From: Imperialibacter sp963977595
Lineage (GTDB): Bacteria; Bacteroidota; Bacteroidia; Cytophagales; Cyclobacteriaceae
Direction: 5' to 3'
NCBI RefSeq assembly: GCF_048007035.1
Contig: NZ_CP180355.1
Coordinates: 2,294,001-2,358,000 of the forward strand
DNA length: 64,000 bases
The notes beneath the pieces are model-generated. The model was given only the letters and a program-made list of their open reading frames with translations, searched no databases and had not been told where the DNA came from. The translations under genes and the position numbers were made by a program. Positions 9,768 to 17,176 of this stretch are shown one piece after another; position 1 is the stretch's first letter; every line of letters starts with the position of its first letter.

Positions 9768-10817
9768 TTAGTTCACAATTTGTTTCTGGCAACCTTGTCC
9801 GTTTAGCAGGATTTTAGTGCCCATCACTTCGTACTCAACCCCAACCGACTTCCCAATCACAGACAATAAGTCGAAAAGAGACATGTCGGACAGGTCTCCG
9901 GTGAAAGTACAGTTGCTGATTGATGCATTTTCCATCACAAACTCTATCGAGTAGTTCTCTTCAAGTTTGGAAGCAATCTCGCTCAGGGTATTGTCTTCAA
10001 ATACCAATAACTTGTTTTCCCTCGTTGGCACCTTTACAGGCCTGGGTTGCTCAACCAGCGAGGTAACCAGGTGGGTTTCTTTGACAAAGAAGGTCGCCTT
10101 TTGATTTCTGGTGAGGATAACACCTTTCTTCACCTTCTTCTGCTCGGTTTCGTCAGATTCACCTTCTTCCGATTCGTAAACCGACACTCTTCCTGACACC
10201 ACATTTACTTCGATTGTAGAAGCGTTTTCAGGTGCTACCATGCTGAAGCTTGTGCCCAGCACCCTGGTGACGATATTGCCGCTGTATACAAAGAACGGCC
10301 TGTCGGGGTTTCTGATCACATCAAAAAAAGCCTCGCCTACCAGGTTTACCTCCCTCTTCTTTCCGGAAAAATGCCTGGCGTAGCTGATCTTGCTTTCTCC
10401 TTTTAGTATCACCTGGGTACCATCCGGAAGCCAAATCTCCCTGGTACCTTTCGAGTTATTCTCAACTACAACCTCATCGGAAAGCGCCGGCGTGGTGACG
10501 GCAATAGTTTCAGGTTCGCCCTGAGACAGCTGCTGGTATGCCACGAAAGAAGCGATCATCAACAGAAGTGAAGCAGCCACTCTGAAAATCAACTGCCGAC
10601 CCCGAACGGCAGGCTCGCTCCCGCCCTGTTCCCGGGCCTCCAGAATTCTCGCAAGCATTCTGTCCTTTATTTCAATTTTTTCAGATTCGCTCAAATCAAT
10701 GTCGTTATTGCTTATATCTTCAAACCATCTTTCTACTTCAAGCTTTTCAAACTCAGAGCTACTGTCCTTCAAATAGCGTTTTAGCAATTGTTCAAGTTCT
10801 TTTTGTTTCATTTTCAT
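9768..10817 (-). CDS. FecR-family anti-sigma factor
   Basis: 349 residues: N-terminal cytoplasmic helical part (1-75, sigma-binding), one transmembrane helix about 77-95 (LIFRVAASLLLMIASFVAY), a periplasmic FecR domain (GTREIWLPDGTQVILKGES, GEAFFDVIRNPDRPFFV, VLGTSFSM), and a C-terminal STN-like domain (DNTLSEIASKLEENYSIEF, FTGDLSDMSLFDLL). Such proteins hold an ECF sigma factor at the inner membrane and release it when the SusC STN domain signals ligand binding. It lies between the sigma gene (168-base gap) and susC (147-base gap), the standard order for a transferred-signal regulated receptor. Confidence 0.94.
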   Translation of the reverse strand: MKMKQKELEQLLKRYLKDSSSEFEKLEVERWFEDISNNDIDLSESEKIEIKDRMLARILEAREQGGSEPAVRGRQLIFRVAASLLLMIASFVAYQQLSQGEPETIAVTTPALSDEVVVENNSKGTREIWLPDGTQVILKGESKISYARHFSGKKREVNLVGEAFFDVIRNPDRPFFVYSGNIVTRVLGTSFSMVAPENASTIEVNVVSGRVSVYESEEGESDETEQKKVKKGVILTRNQKATFFVKETHLVTSLVEQPRPVKVPTRENKLLVFEDNTLSEIASKLEENYSIEFVMENASISNCTFTGDLSDMSLFDLLSVIGKSVGVEYEVMGTKILLNGQGCQKQIVN

Positions 10818-10985
10818 GGCGCACGCCCGGCATCAAAAAGGATATACTAATTGTTTAAATATTGTCCACGCCTACCAACTAGACGGGCAACTCACTGTTT
10901 TTCCTAAAAGGAAGGTGAAAATAAATCAGATTTATTGTGTTCGCTGGATGAGGTCGTAATAATGGATTAAGTTCTGTGGAAAAAC

Positions 10986-11570
10986 CTAGCCCAGAAAAAT
11001 AAACAGGAGACTAAAAATAATGCTCTTCAAATAGAGCCGCATGACCTTCAGAGATTTTGTCAGGTGGTACTGAACTGCCTTTTCCGAAATTTTCAGCTTT
11101 TGTGCAATTTCTTCCACTGGTGAATGATCAAGCCGGTTCATTCTAAAAATACTCCTTGACTTTTCAGGCAGCTGAGTAAGTCCCTCTTCTATCAGCTTAG
11201 AAAGATCACTTACTGCCATCATGCGGTCTGTATTATTCTCGCCGGTCGGAGGCGAAACTTTAAGGTAATCGAGGTATTTATTTCTTACTACCTGGCTGTG
11301 TATGTAGTCGATCACACTGTTTCTGATGGAAGAATGCAAATACGCTTCGATCTGCTTTATATGCAGCAAATCTCTTTTGTCCCAAAGCTTAAGAAATAGG
11401 TTTTGAACAAGGTCTTCAGACACCTCCTTGTTTCGAGTGCTTTTGTAGGCTATCAAAAAAATCCTATTCCAAAACCGTTCGTATATGACGATGAATGCGT
11501 CTTTTTCTCCCCTCTGGAAAGCTTCCAGGAGTTCGTTGTCATTGGCATAGCTGGACGAAAGCACTTTCAT
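10986..11570 (-). CDS. RNA polymerase ECF sigma-70 factor, Bacteroidota SusC/FecR-linked type
   Basis: 194 residues from ATG 11570 (MKVLSSSYAND); a longer frame to 11621 exists but adds an atypical N-terminus. Sigma region 2 is about 15-90 (YERFWNRIFLIAYKSTRN, SEDLVQNLFLKLWDKR), and region 4 with a helix-turn-helix about 120-170 (LPEKSRSIFRMNRLDHSPVEEIAQKLKIS). The C-terminus is hydrophobic (YLKSIIFSLLFIFLG), as in many Bacteroidota members of this group. It probably activates the downstream susC promoter when FecR is relieved. No extra sensory domain is present. Confidence 0.93.
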   Translation of the reverse strand: MKVLSSSYANDNELLEAFQRGEKDAFIVIYERFWNRIFLIAYKSTRNKEVSEDLVQNLFLKLWDKRDLLHIKQIEAYLHSSIRNSVIDYIHSQVVRNKYLDYLKVSPPTGENNTDRMMAVSDLSKLIEEGLTQLPEKSRSIFRMNRLDHSPVEEIAQKLKISEKAVQYHLTKSLKVMRLYLKSIIFSLLFIFLG

Positions 11571-11914
11571 TTTCAAGTAGGTAGAACTCTGCAATGTTAG
11601 TAAAACTCGATATAAATCCAAGTTTAGACAGTCGGAGACTAGATTAAATATAACAAATATGGCGGTGAAATGTAAGCGCTATGGTGCATAAATATTTAGA
11701 GTGGGATGGTGAAAATTGAGGAAAGTAAATCTCCCTTCGTCATTTAAAAAGTTCTATTAGATTTCCTTTTTTTAATGCTCCTGTGTTAGGCACATTTAGA
11801 AGGGTGCCATCGATTGGGCTGAATCGGCCAAAGGGAAGTCCCTGGAAATATCCGCAACCCCGCCAACTTTTCAGCATATTTTAATTAGCTTTATTATTCC
11901 ACAAAACTTTGTTT
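11571..11914. other. Intergenic region between divergent ECF sigma and Mo hydroxylase genes
   Basis: 344 bases without a gene. Nearest the sigma gene it is AT-rich with only a weak -7-like element (CATATTTG, minus strand, 11654-11661). From about 11783 to 11880 it becomes GC-richer and foldable (see the leader entry). I see no small ORF with coding character and no tRNA. Confidence 0.6.
11783..11880 (+). promoter_or_regulatory. Structured leader with cobalamin-riboswitch-like segments (candidate)
   Basis: Upstream of the Mo hydroxylase gene. Segments occur in the order expected for a cobalamin riboswitch: GGTGCC (11803-11808), a CGATT/AATCG hairpin (11811-11815 with 11822-11826), AAAGGGAAG (11830-11838), a GG-AAATAT-CC mini-stem, and CCCCGCCAAC (11858-11867). 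An outer GGCAC (11789-11793) can pair with GTGCC. The match is diverged: the usual GGTG-AAA-CC and ACTGT strings are altered. It could also be another structured leader, or chance. A covariance-model search against RF00174 and RF01689 would decide. Confidence 0.33.
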
Positions 11915-14182
11915 ATGAAGCCTCTGCACAACCCCCTGGAACCATCCATTCTCAAAAAAGTTGATCGCCGTTCATTTCTGAAAATTAGCGGCATCAGCGC
12001 CACAGGTATTATCATCGGTATGCAGATAGGGTGCTCTCCTTCAAAAAAGAAAGATAGCGGCATTCCTTTCTCCCCCAATGTCTACCTGACGGTGAACAGC
12101 GACGGCACGGTGACCATAGTGGCCCACAGGTCGGAGATGGGAACCGGTATTCGTACGGGATTGCCGCTCATTGTGGCCGACGAACTGGAGGCCGACTGGA
12201 GCAAAGTGAAGGTGGTGCAGGCCATAGGAGACGAAGCCCGGTACGGAAATCAAAATACAGATGGGTCGTTTTCGGTGCGCATGTTTTTTGAGCCTATGCG
12301 CAAAGCAGGTGCCACAGCCCGAATGATGCTGGAGCAAGCTGCGGCCAACGAGTGGGGTGTTCCTGTTGGCGAGTGCAAAGCAAAAAACGGCGAAGTGGCA
12401 CACCAGGGCAGTGGCAAAAAGCTAGGCTTTGGCGAGTTAACTGAAGCGGCGTCAAAACTGGAAATGCCAGCGGAAGAAAAAATCACCCTGAAGAAAAAGT
12501 CAGAGTGGAAATTCATTGGCAAGTCCACGCCCATCGTTGACATTGAAGACATTATTAGTGGCAAGGGCGGGTTTGGCCTGGATAAAAAGGTAGCTGGCAT
12601 GAAATACGCCACGGTCCTCCGTTGCCCGGTGGCGGGAGGAAAGGTAAAAACCTTCAATGCAGACAAAGCTATGCAGGTAGCTGGCGTACAAAAAGTATTT
12701 GAAATGCCGTTCACAGCTTTCCCTGGCGGCATAAACGCCCCGTTGGGTGGCCTCCTCGTGGTGGCGGACAACACCTGGGCGGCCATCAAAGGGCGAGATG
12801 CGCTGGAAGTAGAATGGGACTTTGGCCCCAATGCCAAATACAGCACTGCTGACTATTTTAAAGATATGCTGGGCAGGGTGAAAAGCAAAGGCCAGGTGCA
12901 CAGAGAGGAAGGGTCGGTAGAGACCTCCTTTAAAAATGCGGCGAAAACCATTGACTCCACCTACCTGATACCCCATCTTTCTCATGCGCCCATGGAGCCG
13001 CCGTGTGCCGTAGCGCATTTTAAAGATGGAGAGTGCGAAGTGTGGGCTCCCACCCAAAACCCCCAGGGGGCCAACGATGCCCTGGCTGAGGCGTTGAAAA
13101 TAGACAAAGCCAATGTCACAGTAAATGTCACCTTACTTGGCGGCGGCTTCGGGCGGAAATCAAAGCCTGACTTTATCGTGGAAGCTGCACTAGCCTCCCA
13201 AATGAGTGGCTTTCCAGTCAAAATCATTTGGACAAGAGAAGATGATATTCAGCACGACTTCTTCCACGCCTGCAGTGTGCAGCGGATCAAGGTGGCGCTG
13301 GACAACAACAAAAAGGTGACGGGCTGGGAGCACCACAGTGTTTTCCCACCCATTGGCGGTACTTTCTCACCAGATGCCACGGGCCCAAGTTTTGATGAGC
13401 TCCAGCTGGGCATGGTGGACATGCCATTTGATATCCCCAACATCTCCTGTCAATCGCACGAGGCAAAGGCCATGACCCGTATTGGCTGGCTACGGTCGGT
13501 CAGCAATATCCAGCATGCTTTTGCCATTGGCAGCATGGTGGATGAAATTGCTGTGGCCAGACAAATGGATCCGGTAGAAAACCTGCTGGATTTGATCGGG
13601 GCAGACAGGGAAATACCCTTTGACAAGCTGATGGAAGGCTTTGGCAACTATGGCGAGCCTGTTGAGAAGTTTCCGATGAAAACAGCACGCCTCAAAAATG
13701 TGGTTAAGCTCGCTGCCGAAAAGTCGGGGTGGGGCAAAGAACTGCCTAAAGGGCACGGCATGGGCATTTGTGCACATCGCAGCTTCCTTACCTATGTGGC
13801 CTGTGTGGTGCATGTGGCGGTTGACGATGCCGGCAAGCTCACCATTCCGGAAGTTCACTTCGCTGTTGACTGTGGCATTGTTGTAAACCAAAACTCGGTC
13901 AAAAACCAGTTTGAAGGAGGTGGAACATTCGCCTCCAGCCTTGCCCTGAAAGGGGGTATTGCTTTCAAAAATGGCCAAACGATCGCTAAAAACTTCGACC
14001 AATTTGAAGTGGCCCGCATGCAGGACACCGCCAAAGAGATATTTGTTCACCTGGTAGAAAGTGACGAAAAACCAACAGGTGTCGGCGAACCGCCAGTCCC
14101 ACCTTTTGCGCCTGCTCTGGCCAATGCAGTGTTTGCGGCTACGGGAAAGAGAAGCAAAGAACTGCCCATCAAGATGAGCTAG
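11915..14182 (+). CDS. Tat-exported molybdenum hydroxylase large subunit (xanthine dehydrogenase / IorB-like)
   Basis: 755 residues from ATG 11915; an in-frame TTG two codons earlier is less likely. The N-terminus has a twin-arginine motif (DRRSFLK, Arg18-Arg19), a hydrophobic stretch and a Cys after IGMQIG (Cys40) that could be lipidated. The body matches the molybdopterin-binding subunit of aldehyde/isoquinoline oxidoreductases: LLGGGFGRKSKPDF (Mo-cofactor loop) and GVGEPPVPPFAPALANAVFA with the catalytic Glu at about 725. Such enzymes hydroxylate N-heterocycles or aldehydes. The small [2Fe-2S] subunit and the cytochrome partner normally adjacent are absent here. Its stop lies 3 bases from the convergent VOC gene. 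Substrate unknown. Confidence 0.9.
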   Translation: MKPLHNPLEPSILKKVDRRSFLKISGISATGIIIGMQIGCSPSKKKDSGIPFSPNVYLTVNSDGTVTIVAHRSEMGTGIRTGLPLIVADELEADWSKVKVVQAIGDEARYGNQNTDGSFSVRMFFEPMRKAGATARMMLEQAAANEWGVPVGECKAKNGEVAHQGSGKKLGFGELTEAASKLEMPAEEKITLKKKSEWKFIGKSTPIVDIEDIISGKGGFGLDKKVAGMKYATVLRCPVAGGKVKTFNADKAMQVAGVQKVFEMPFTAFPGGINAPLGGLLVVADNTWAAIKGRDALEVEWDFGPNAKYSTADYFKDMLGRVKSKGQVHREEGSVETSFKNAAKTIDSTYLIPHLSHAPMEPPCAVAHFKDGECEVWAPTQNPQGANDALAEALKIDKANVTVNVTLLGGGFGRKSKPDFIVEAALASQMSGFPVKIIWTREDDIQHDFFHACSVQRIKVALDNNKKVTGWEHHSVFPPIGGTFSPDATGPSFDELQLGMVDMPFDIPNISCQSHEAKAMTRIGWLRSVSNIQHAFAIGSMVDEIAVARQMDPVENLLDLIGADREIPFDKLMEGFGNYGEPVEKFPMKTARLKNVVKLAAEKSGWGKELPKGHGMGICAHRSFLTYVACVVHVAVDDAGKLTIPEVHFAVDCGIVVNQNSVKNQFEGGGTFASSLALKGGIAFKNGQTIAKNFDQFEVARMQDTAKEIFVHLVESDEKPTGVGEPPVPPFAPALANAVFAATGKRSKELPIKMS

Positions 14183-14185
14183 CAG

Positions 14186-14581
14186 TTACTTGATGTCGCT
14201 TGCAAACACCAACAGGTATCCGTTGAGGTCACGGATACCAAATTCTCGCTTGCCATAGAAGGTGTCTTTTAAGGGCATAAAAACCTCCACTTTTGACTTC
14301 ACCTGTTGAAACAGCGCAGCGGCATCGTCCACCTCGATGAATAACGAGAGACTACCACCTGTTTTTTCAGTATTGAAGCCTGGAAGATCTTCGCCAATAC
14401 TTGCAGCGGTCTGAAACATGAGCTGCACCGCTCCATGCATCACCATTCCCCATTGAAGACCACCGCTCGGAGCAGGCACGCTCGGCCCTTCAGTAAAGCC
14501 AAAAATTGTCGAGTAGTAGGCCATGGACTCCTCCACACTTGCGACCATCATGTTTGGTGAAAGCTGTTGAAATTTTTGCAT
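14186..14581 (-). CDS. VOC-superfamily (glyoxalase/bleomycin-resistance fold) protein
   Basis: 131 residues, one VOC module of two beta-alpha-beta-beta-beta units (SPNMMVASVEESMAYYSTIFGF; then LSLFIEVDDAAALFQQV and FGIRDLNGYLLVFA). The usual metal ligands are only partly evident: a Glu occurs in the IEV strand, but the first-strand His is replaced. It may therefore bind a ligand rather than catalyse glyoxalase chemistry. It lies downstream of an AraC-type regulator on the same strand with a 78-base gap. Confidence 0.85.
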   Translation of the reverse strand: MQKFQQLSPNMMVASVEESMAYYSTIFGFTEGPSVPAPSGGLQWGMVMHGAVQLMFQTAASIGEDLPGFNTEKTGGSLSLFIEVDDAAALFQQVKSKVEVFMPLKDTFYGKREFGIRDLNGYLLVFASDIK

Positions 14582-14659
14582 CTTCTAATGGTTTGTTTGT
14601 GGCCACAAGTTAGGGCTAGCCAGCTCATCAACTTTTGTAAAAACCCGACAATTGACGAA

Positions 14660-15427
14660 TTAATGCATAAGACTGGATGGCAAAAAGTGTCCAAATTCCC
14701 GGAAATCTTTGGCAAGGTGAGCATGATCGTAGTAGCCCATGTCCCAGGCAAATTCCATCAACGACCCATCGAAGCCTGAAAGCTTTCCGGAGGCCTTTCT
14801 GAAGCGAACGATGCGTTGGTACATTTTTGGAGACACACCTACCCTTTCCCGGGACTTTCTTTCTAAAGTTCGCTCACTCAGGTTATTTGCTTTGCAAAAT
14901 GCATGGATCGACTCTGATGGCCTGTTGAAGAACTGATCCACCAAATCATACTGGCTCTGATTTCCCAATCGTTCAAGCAAACGAAGCTCAACCAGGTTGA
15001 TCCTTTCTGAAACCGATAAAAATGCCAGCTGCTCTGTCAGGTTATGCAAATCACCCTCACCCAGTTCCCTAAGTGAGGCGGTCTTGTTGCTAAATTCCGC
15101 CAGGGGACGCCTCAGAAACCTCCACGCTCCCTGGTTTTTAAACCTGACACCCAATAAATCTGTTGCACCGCCTGCTTTTGTGAAAATAGGTGCGGTTTGG
15201 ATGCCTACATAAAAGGACTGAAACGTGTTATAGGAAATTGTGCCATGCTCATCGTAGAGAAGTGGGGCAGAGAAGTTGAAAATAATGTCGGAACAGGCGT
15301 CGGGAAACACGGGCCTGAAGCTATTGAGCTGCGTGGCACTTTTGACACACCAATAGCACTCTACAAACTGCTGCAGCCTGAGGTCCGGACGAAATTCGGT
15401 ATAGGGCATATCAGGCTGCAACAACAT
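14660..15427 (-). CDS. AraC-family transcriptional regulator with DUF6597-like sensor domain
   Basis: 255 residues. The N-terminal half (YTEFRPDLRLQQFVECYW, PDACSDIIFNF, GVRFKNQGAWRFL) looks like the DUF6597 ligand-sensing region of a common Bacteroidota AraC group. The C-terminal 100 residues hold the double helix-turn-helix (IHAFCKANNLSERTLERKSR, GVSPKMYQRIVRFRKA, EFAWDMGYYDHAHLAKDFR). A second start, ATG 15409, also fits. It begins 9 bases after the stop of the DUF1761 gene, so these two plus VOC probably form an operon it may control. Confidence 0.9.
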   Translation of the reverse strand: MLLQPDMPYTEFRPDLRLQQFVECYWCVKSATQLNSFRPVFPDACSDIIFNFSAPLLYDEHGTISYNTFQSFYVGIQTAPIFTKAGGATDLLGVRFKNQGAWRFLRRPLAEFSNKTASLRELGEGDLHNLTEQLAFLSVSERINLVELRLLERLGNQSQYDLVDQFFNRPSESIHAFCKANNLSERTLERKSRERVGVSPKMYQRIVRFRKASGKLSGFDGSLMEFAWDMGYYDHAHLAKDFREFGHFLPSSLMH

Positions 15428-15436
15428 TGCTGAAGG

Positions 15437-15850
15437 CTAGTTTTCGTACTTTCTCCAGCCACCCAGAATAGTGCCGGCTAGCGTCCAAACGACAAGATCC
15501 GCTCCCCCGTCGACCCAGGCTAAGCCGTAAGGCCTCATCGAAAAGAAATTTACTGTCATGTGCATGAGCAGCGAAAACGAAACAGCCATGATAAAGGCTG
15601 TTTTTGCGCCATCGGCAGCCGACCCGACATTCATTCTTTTGAAAAGCCATGCCAACACATAGGCAAAAACAACGGCTGTAACTACACTCGAAATGTAGGG
15701 CGTGGATCCACCCGACATCACATCAGCTTCGGTAAGGTTATTAAGCCGCATCCAGGTTTCTGCAAACATCCCATACCACAGGGCAGGAATAACCTGACCA
15801 AGCACAACAATGACCAAAATGGCCCAGTGATTGATTTTAAGTGTTTTCAT
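15437..15850 (-). CDS. DUF1761-type small integral membrane protein
   Basis: 137 residues with four predicted transmembrane helices (INHWAILVIVVLGQVIPALWY; PYISSVVTAVVFAYVLAWLF; AAFIMAVSFSLLMHMTVNFF-like; LVVWTLAGTILGGW). The opening NHWAI plus a Trp-Tyr pair in helix 1 is typical of DUF1761. Function unknown. First gene of the short minus-strand cluster with the AraC and VOC genes. Confidence 0.78.
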   Translation of the reverse strand: MKTLKINHWAILVIVVLGQVIPALWYGMFAETWMRLNNLTEADVMSGGSTPYISSVVTAVVFAYVLAWLFKRMNVGSAADGAKTAFIMAVSFSLLMHMTVNFFSMRPYGLAWVDGGADLVVWTLAGTILGGWRKYEN

Positions 15851-15902
15851 AGTAAGTAGGTTAGTGTGATAAGCTATATCAAATTAACCATTTTTACCCG
15901 AA

Positions 15903-16715
15903 TCACAATTTCTTCGCCCGGTTCCAGTATTCGTCCATTTCAGCCAGCGTCATTTCCCCAAGACTCTTCCCTTCTTTGGCCGACTCCTGCTCGAGGTACT
16001 GAAATCTCTTAATGAATTTCTTATTGGTTCGCTCAAGGGCCTCTTCAGGATCGATATCAATAAATCTTGCATAATTGACGAGTGAAAAAAGTAAATCACC
16101 AAATTCAGCCTGTGCTTTCTCCCTGTCAATTTCCTTTTCCCCGCTCACATTGAATTCTTCTTTGAACTCCTGCATTTCTTCTTCAACCTTTTCCCACACC
16201 TGCTGCTTCTCTTCCCAGTCAAAACCAACACCTCTGGCTTTGTCCTGGATCCTGATGGCTTTTACCAGCGCAGGTAGGGTTTTTGGCACGCCACCTAGCA
16301 CAGACTTATTGCCCTTCTCTTTTAGCTTGATCTTCTCCCAGTTTTGCTTGACTACTTCTTCGTTTTCGGCCTTCACATCGCCATAAATATGAGGATGCCG
16401 GTTGATTAGCTTTTCACACAGCGCATCAATGACATCAGCCACATCAAAGCTGCCAGTTTCCGACCCGATTCTTGAGTAAAAAACCAGGTGAAGCATCAAA
16501 TCACCCACCTCTTTTTTGATCTCATCTTTATCTCCCTCCAGAATGGCGTCCGACAGTTCATAGGTTTCTTCTATTGTCAGGTGGCGGAGGGTTTCAAAGG
16601 TCTGCTTTTTGTCCCACGGGCAGTTTTCCCGCAGCTCATCCATAATGGTAAGCAACCTGTCAAAGGCTTGCAATTTTTCTTCTCTTCGTAAATCTGGGGC
16701 GGGTATTTTTTCCAT
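15903..16715 (-). CDS. mazG: Nucleoside triphosphate pyrophosphohydrolase MazG
   Basis: 270 residues from ATG 16715 (MEKIPAPDLRR); an upstream in-frame ATG at 16751 adds 12 unlikely residues. It carries two tandem MazG all-alpha NTP-pyrophosphohydrolase domains. The first contains NCPWDKKQTFETL, IEETYELSDAI and KKEVGDLMLHLVFY; the second has QAEFGDLLFSLVNYARF. The acidic EExxE/ExxD sets bind Mg. MazG hydrolyses NTPs to NMP plus pyrophosphate, acting in nucleotide-pool cleaning and lowering of (p)ppGpp stress. Length and motifs match E. coli MazG. Confidence 0.96.
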   Translation of the reverse strand: MEKIPAPDLRREEKLQAFDRLLTIMDELRENCPWDKKQTFETLRHLTIEETYELSDAILEGDKDEIKKEVGDLMLHLVFYSRIGSETGSFDVADVIDALCEKLINRHPHIYGDVKAENEEVVKQNWEKIKLKEKGNKSVLGGVPKTLPALVKAIRIQDKARGVGFDWEEKQQVWEKVEEEMQEFKEEFNVSGEKEIDREKAQAEFGDLLFSLVNYARFIDIDPEEALERTNKKFIKRFQYLEQESAKEGKSLGEMTLAEMDEYWNRAKKL

Positions 16716-16814
16716 CAAATGAATTTTCCTTTGCAGCGACTTGTTCAACAAACAGGCGGCTGATTAGGTATTGTAAAGCCGCTCTTTTTTCTTTGCATAA
16801 AGATATAGAATGCC

Positions 16815-17057
16815 ATGGTAACAGTTTTATTGGGAATTGGATTTATAGCACTGTTCTTCATTTTGATGTCAGTACGGCTGATATTTTTAAAAAATGGGGA
16901 GTTCAAAGGCACATGTGCCTCACAGAGCCCTTTTCTAAATAAGGAGGGTGTGACCTGCGGTTATTGTGGTAAAAACCTACAGCCCGGAGACGCCTGCGCT
17001 GACCCAGCGGGGGGAAATCCAGACTCTGAAGTCAACAAAGTTTTATCGAAATTTTAA
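16815..17057 (+). CDS. Small membrane protein with four Cys, NqrM-like (DUF539) candidate
   Basis: 80 residues: one N-terminal transmembrane helix (3-24) and a short tail with Cys34, Cys48, Cys51 and Cys61 (KGTCASQ, CGYCGK, DACADP). A single helix plus four Cys resembles NqrM, the iron-delivery factor needed to mature the Na+-translocating NADH:quinone reductase, whose Cys pattern is KGSC...CxxCGG. The spacing is not identical, and no nqr genes are in view, so this is a family-level suggestion. An overlapping ATG at 16810 is closed after three codons. Confidence 0.6.
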   Translation: MVTVLLGIGFIALFFILMSVRLIFLKNGEFKGTCASQSPFLNKEGVTCGYCGKNLQPGDACADPAGGNPDSEVNKVLSKF

Positions 17058-17120
17058 GGCTTTCAATGGGTTAACGGGCCTATCCACATTGAGAAAGACA
17101 CTATCTTTGAATTCTACCAT

Positions 17121-17149
17121 TTTATCACGGTATTTTTTCAGTAAATTTG
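17121..17149 (+). promoter_or_regulatory. Promoter candidate for the phosphohexomutase gene
   Basis: TTTA (17121-17124), 17 bases, then TAAATTTG (17142-17149), an exact TAnnTTTG -7 box. Transcription would start near 17155, about 20 bases before GTG 17177. It lies inside the open frame that reaches back to TTG 17147, which argues for GTG 17177 as the true start. Confidence 0.5.
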
Positions 17150-17176
17150 CGCCCGCAAGTAACTAAACCTGGAAAA

